Positions 63,168 through 64,000 of a stretch of 64,000 nucleotides of DNA are shown one piece after another. Origin of the DNA: Kineococcus terrestris (GTDB lineage Bacteria; Actinomycetota; Actinomycetes; Actinomycetales; Kineococcaceae); NCBI RefSeq assembly GCF_041020765.1, contig NZ_JBEUEJ010000005.1, one strand, 5' to 3'. The notes below the pieces were generated by a model. The model saw nothing but the letters and a program-made list of their open reading frames with translations, ran no database searches and had not been told where the DNA came from. The translations under genes and the position numbers were made by a program. The first letter of the stretch is position 1, and each line of letters opens with the position of its first letter.

Positions 63168-64000
63168 ATGAACCACCGCCACGACCGGGCGTCCACGACG
63201 ACCCGCCCGACCGGCGCGGCCCCCGTCGACGAGCAGAGCGGCTCGGACACCCGTCAGCGCGGGGCCGAGCAGCGGTCCGCCGACCAGGCGGAGCTCGACC
63301 GCGCGCTCGCGCGCATCTTGCGCGGGCACGACCGGCACGAGGAGCACGAGCCGGTGGACGCCGACGGCGCTCCCGCCGCGCCGGACGACCAGCGCGCCGA
63401 CCAGCGCGCCGACCAGCGCCCCGACCACGACGGCGGGCACGACGGCGGGCAGCGCGCCGACTACGACGGCGAGCAGCTCGACCTCGCCGACCGGCGCGCC
63501 CTGCGCCGCGCCGCCGGGCTGTCCACCGAGCTCGCCGACGTCACCGAGGTCGAGTACCGGCAGCTGCGCCTCGAGCGCGTCGTCCTGGCCGGGGTCTGGT
63601 CCTCGGCCGACTCCAGCCGCGAGGAGGCCGAGGTCTCCCTGCAGGAGCTCGCCGCCCTGGCCGCCACCGCCGGCTCCGACGTCCTCGACGGCGTCCTGCA
63701 GCGCCGCTCCACGCCCGACCCGGCCACCTACCTGGGCGCCGGTAAGGCGGCGGTGCTGGCCGACCTGGTCGCCGAGTCGGGCGCCGACACCGTCGTGTGC
63801 GACGGGGAGCTGTCCGCGTCCCAGCGCCGCGGGCTGGAGGACATCGTCAAGGTCAAGGTCGTCGACCGCACGGCCGTGATCCTCGACATCTTCGCCCAGC
63901 ACGCCAAGAGCCGGGAGGGCAAGGCCCAGGTCGAGCTGGCGCAGCTGGAGTACCTGCTGCCGCGCCTGCGCGGCTGGGGCGAGTCGATGTCCCGGCAGGC
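63168..64000 (+). CDS. hflX: GTPase HflX (3' end outside window)
   Basis: At least 277 residues. A hydrophilic N-terminal extension (about 105 residues) contains DQRADQRADQRP and GGHDGG repeats. The conserved HflX domain begins at VEYRQLRLERVVLAGVW, continues with EVSLQELAALAATAGSDVLDGVLQRR, TYLGAGKAAVL, CDGELSASQRRGLE and VKVVDRTAVILDIFAQHAKSREGKAQVELAQLEYLLPRL, and is cut before the G domain. It is a ribosome-associated GTPase. GAGGAGG lies just before ATG 63168. dapF-(methyltransferase)-hflX is a familiar actinobacterial order. Confidence 0.95.
   Translation, partial: MNHRHDRASTTTRPTGAAPVDEQSGSDTRQRGAEQRSADQAELDRALARILRGHDRHEEHEPVDADGAPAAPDDQRADQRADQRPDHDGGHDGGQRADYDGEQLDLADRRALRRAAGLSTELADVTEVEYRQLRLERVVLAGVWSSADSSREEAEVSLQELAALAATAGSDVLDGVLQRRSTPDPATYLGAGKAAVLADLVAESGADTVVCDGELSASQRRGLEDIVKVKVVDRTAVILDIFAQHAKSREGKAQVELAQLEYLLPRLRGWGESMSRQ

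Overview
This is a very GC-rich (roughly 75%) actinobacterial chromosome segment of 64 kb. GTG is a common start codon. Many genes are joined by 4-bp GTGA/ATGA overlaps, and many others begin directly behind a TANNNT box with no ribosome-binding site. The conserved chain rpsO-pnp-M16 protease-dapB ... dapA-rnj-ftsK-rimO-pgsA-cinA-clgR ... DUF3046-recA-recX ... miaB-miaA-dapF-hflX is the usual actinobacterial order. Gene content (F420-type luciferase-like oxidoreductase, ClgR, Lhr/Nei pair, DUF3046, DUF6343) suggests a Kineococcus/Kineosporiaceae-like organism. That is inference from synteny and composition, not a database result.

Region by region. 1-6.3 kb: an edge-truncated secreted beta-propeller protein, a DHFR/RibD-fold reductase, a dicarboxylate/amino-acid symporter preceded by a 26-aa RRHIDL leader peptide, and a polyol dehydrogenase/SDR pair divergent from a secreted arabinanase. 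6.3-10.7 kb: a HepT/MntA toxin-antitoxin operon with a trailing methyltransferase, pgi and ribF. 10.8-16.3 kb: rpsO, pnp, M16 peptidase, dapB and a TPR membrane protein. 16.3-30.7 kb is an accessory insertion between dapB and dapA: a Uma2 remnant, ChaB, formaldehyde-dehydrogenase-like gene, GH65 phosphorylase plus beta-phosphoglucomutase, DUF6343, a flavoprotein disulfide reductase, a holin-like membrane protein, a frameshifted GH43 lipoprotein coupled to an S1C protease lipoprotein, an F420-type oxidoreductase, a QsuB-like dehydroshikimate dehydratase fusion and a HAD phosphatase.

30.8-45.2 kb returns to core genes: dapA-rnj, a repeat-rich Pro/Val/Glu protein with an LPATG motif overlapping the convergent glutaminase, DUF1028, a DUF418-like membrane protein, ftsK, a NYN-domain protein, rimO-pgsA-cinA and clgR. 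45.3-54.6 kb is DNA repair (nei, lhr, DUF3046, recA with a LexA-like box, recX) with an SMP-30 enzyme inserted. 54.7-58.1 kb is a glutamate-type ABC transporter (gluABCD order on the minus strand). 58.2-64 kb: miaB, two small proteins, miaA-dapF, an RsmC-like methyltransferase and the start of hflX.

No tRNA, rRNA, IS element, integrase or CRISPR array was seen. No wholly new system was evident. The most noteworthy items are the RRHIDL leader peptide, the widespread leaderless promoter geometry, the recA/recX junction (perfect hairpin plus no canonical recX start), the HepT/MntA/methyltransferase operon, the LPATG repeat protein without a membrane tail, and the one-base frameshift in the GH43 lipoprotein.
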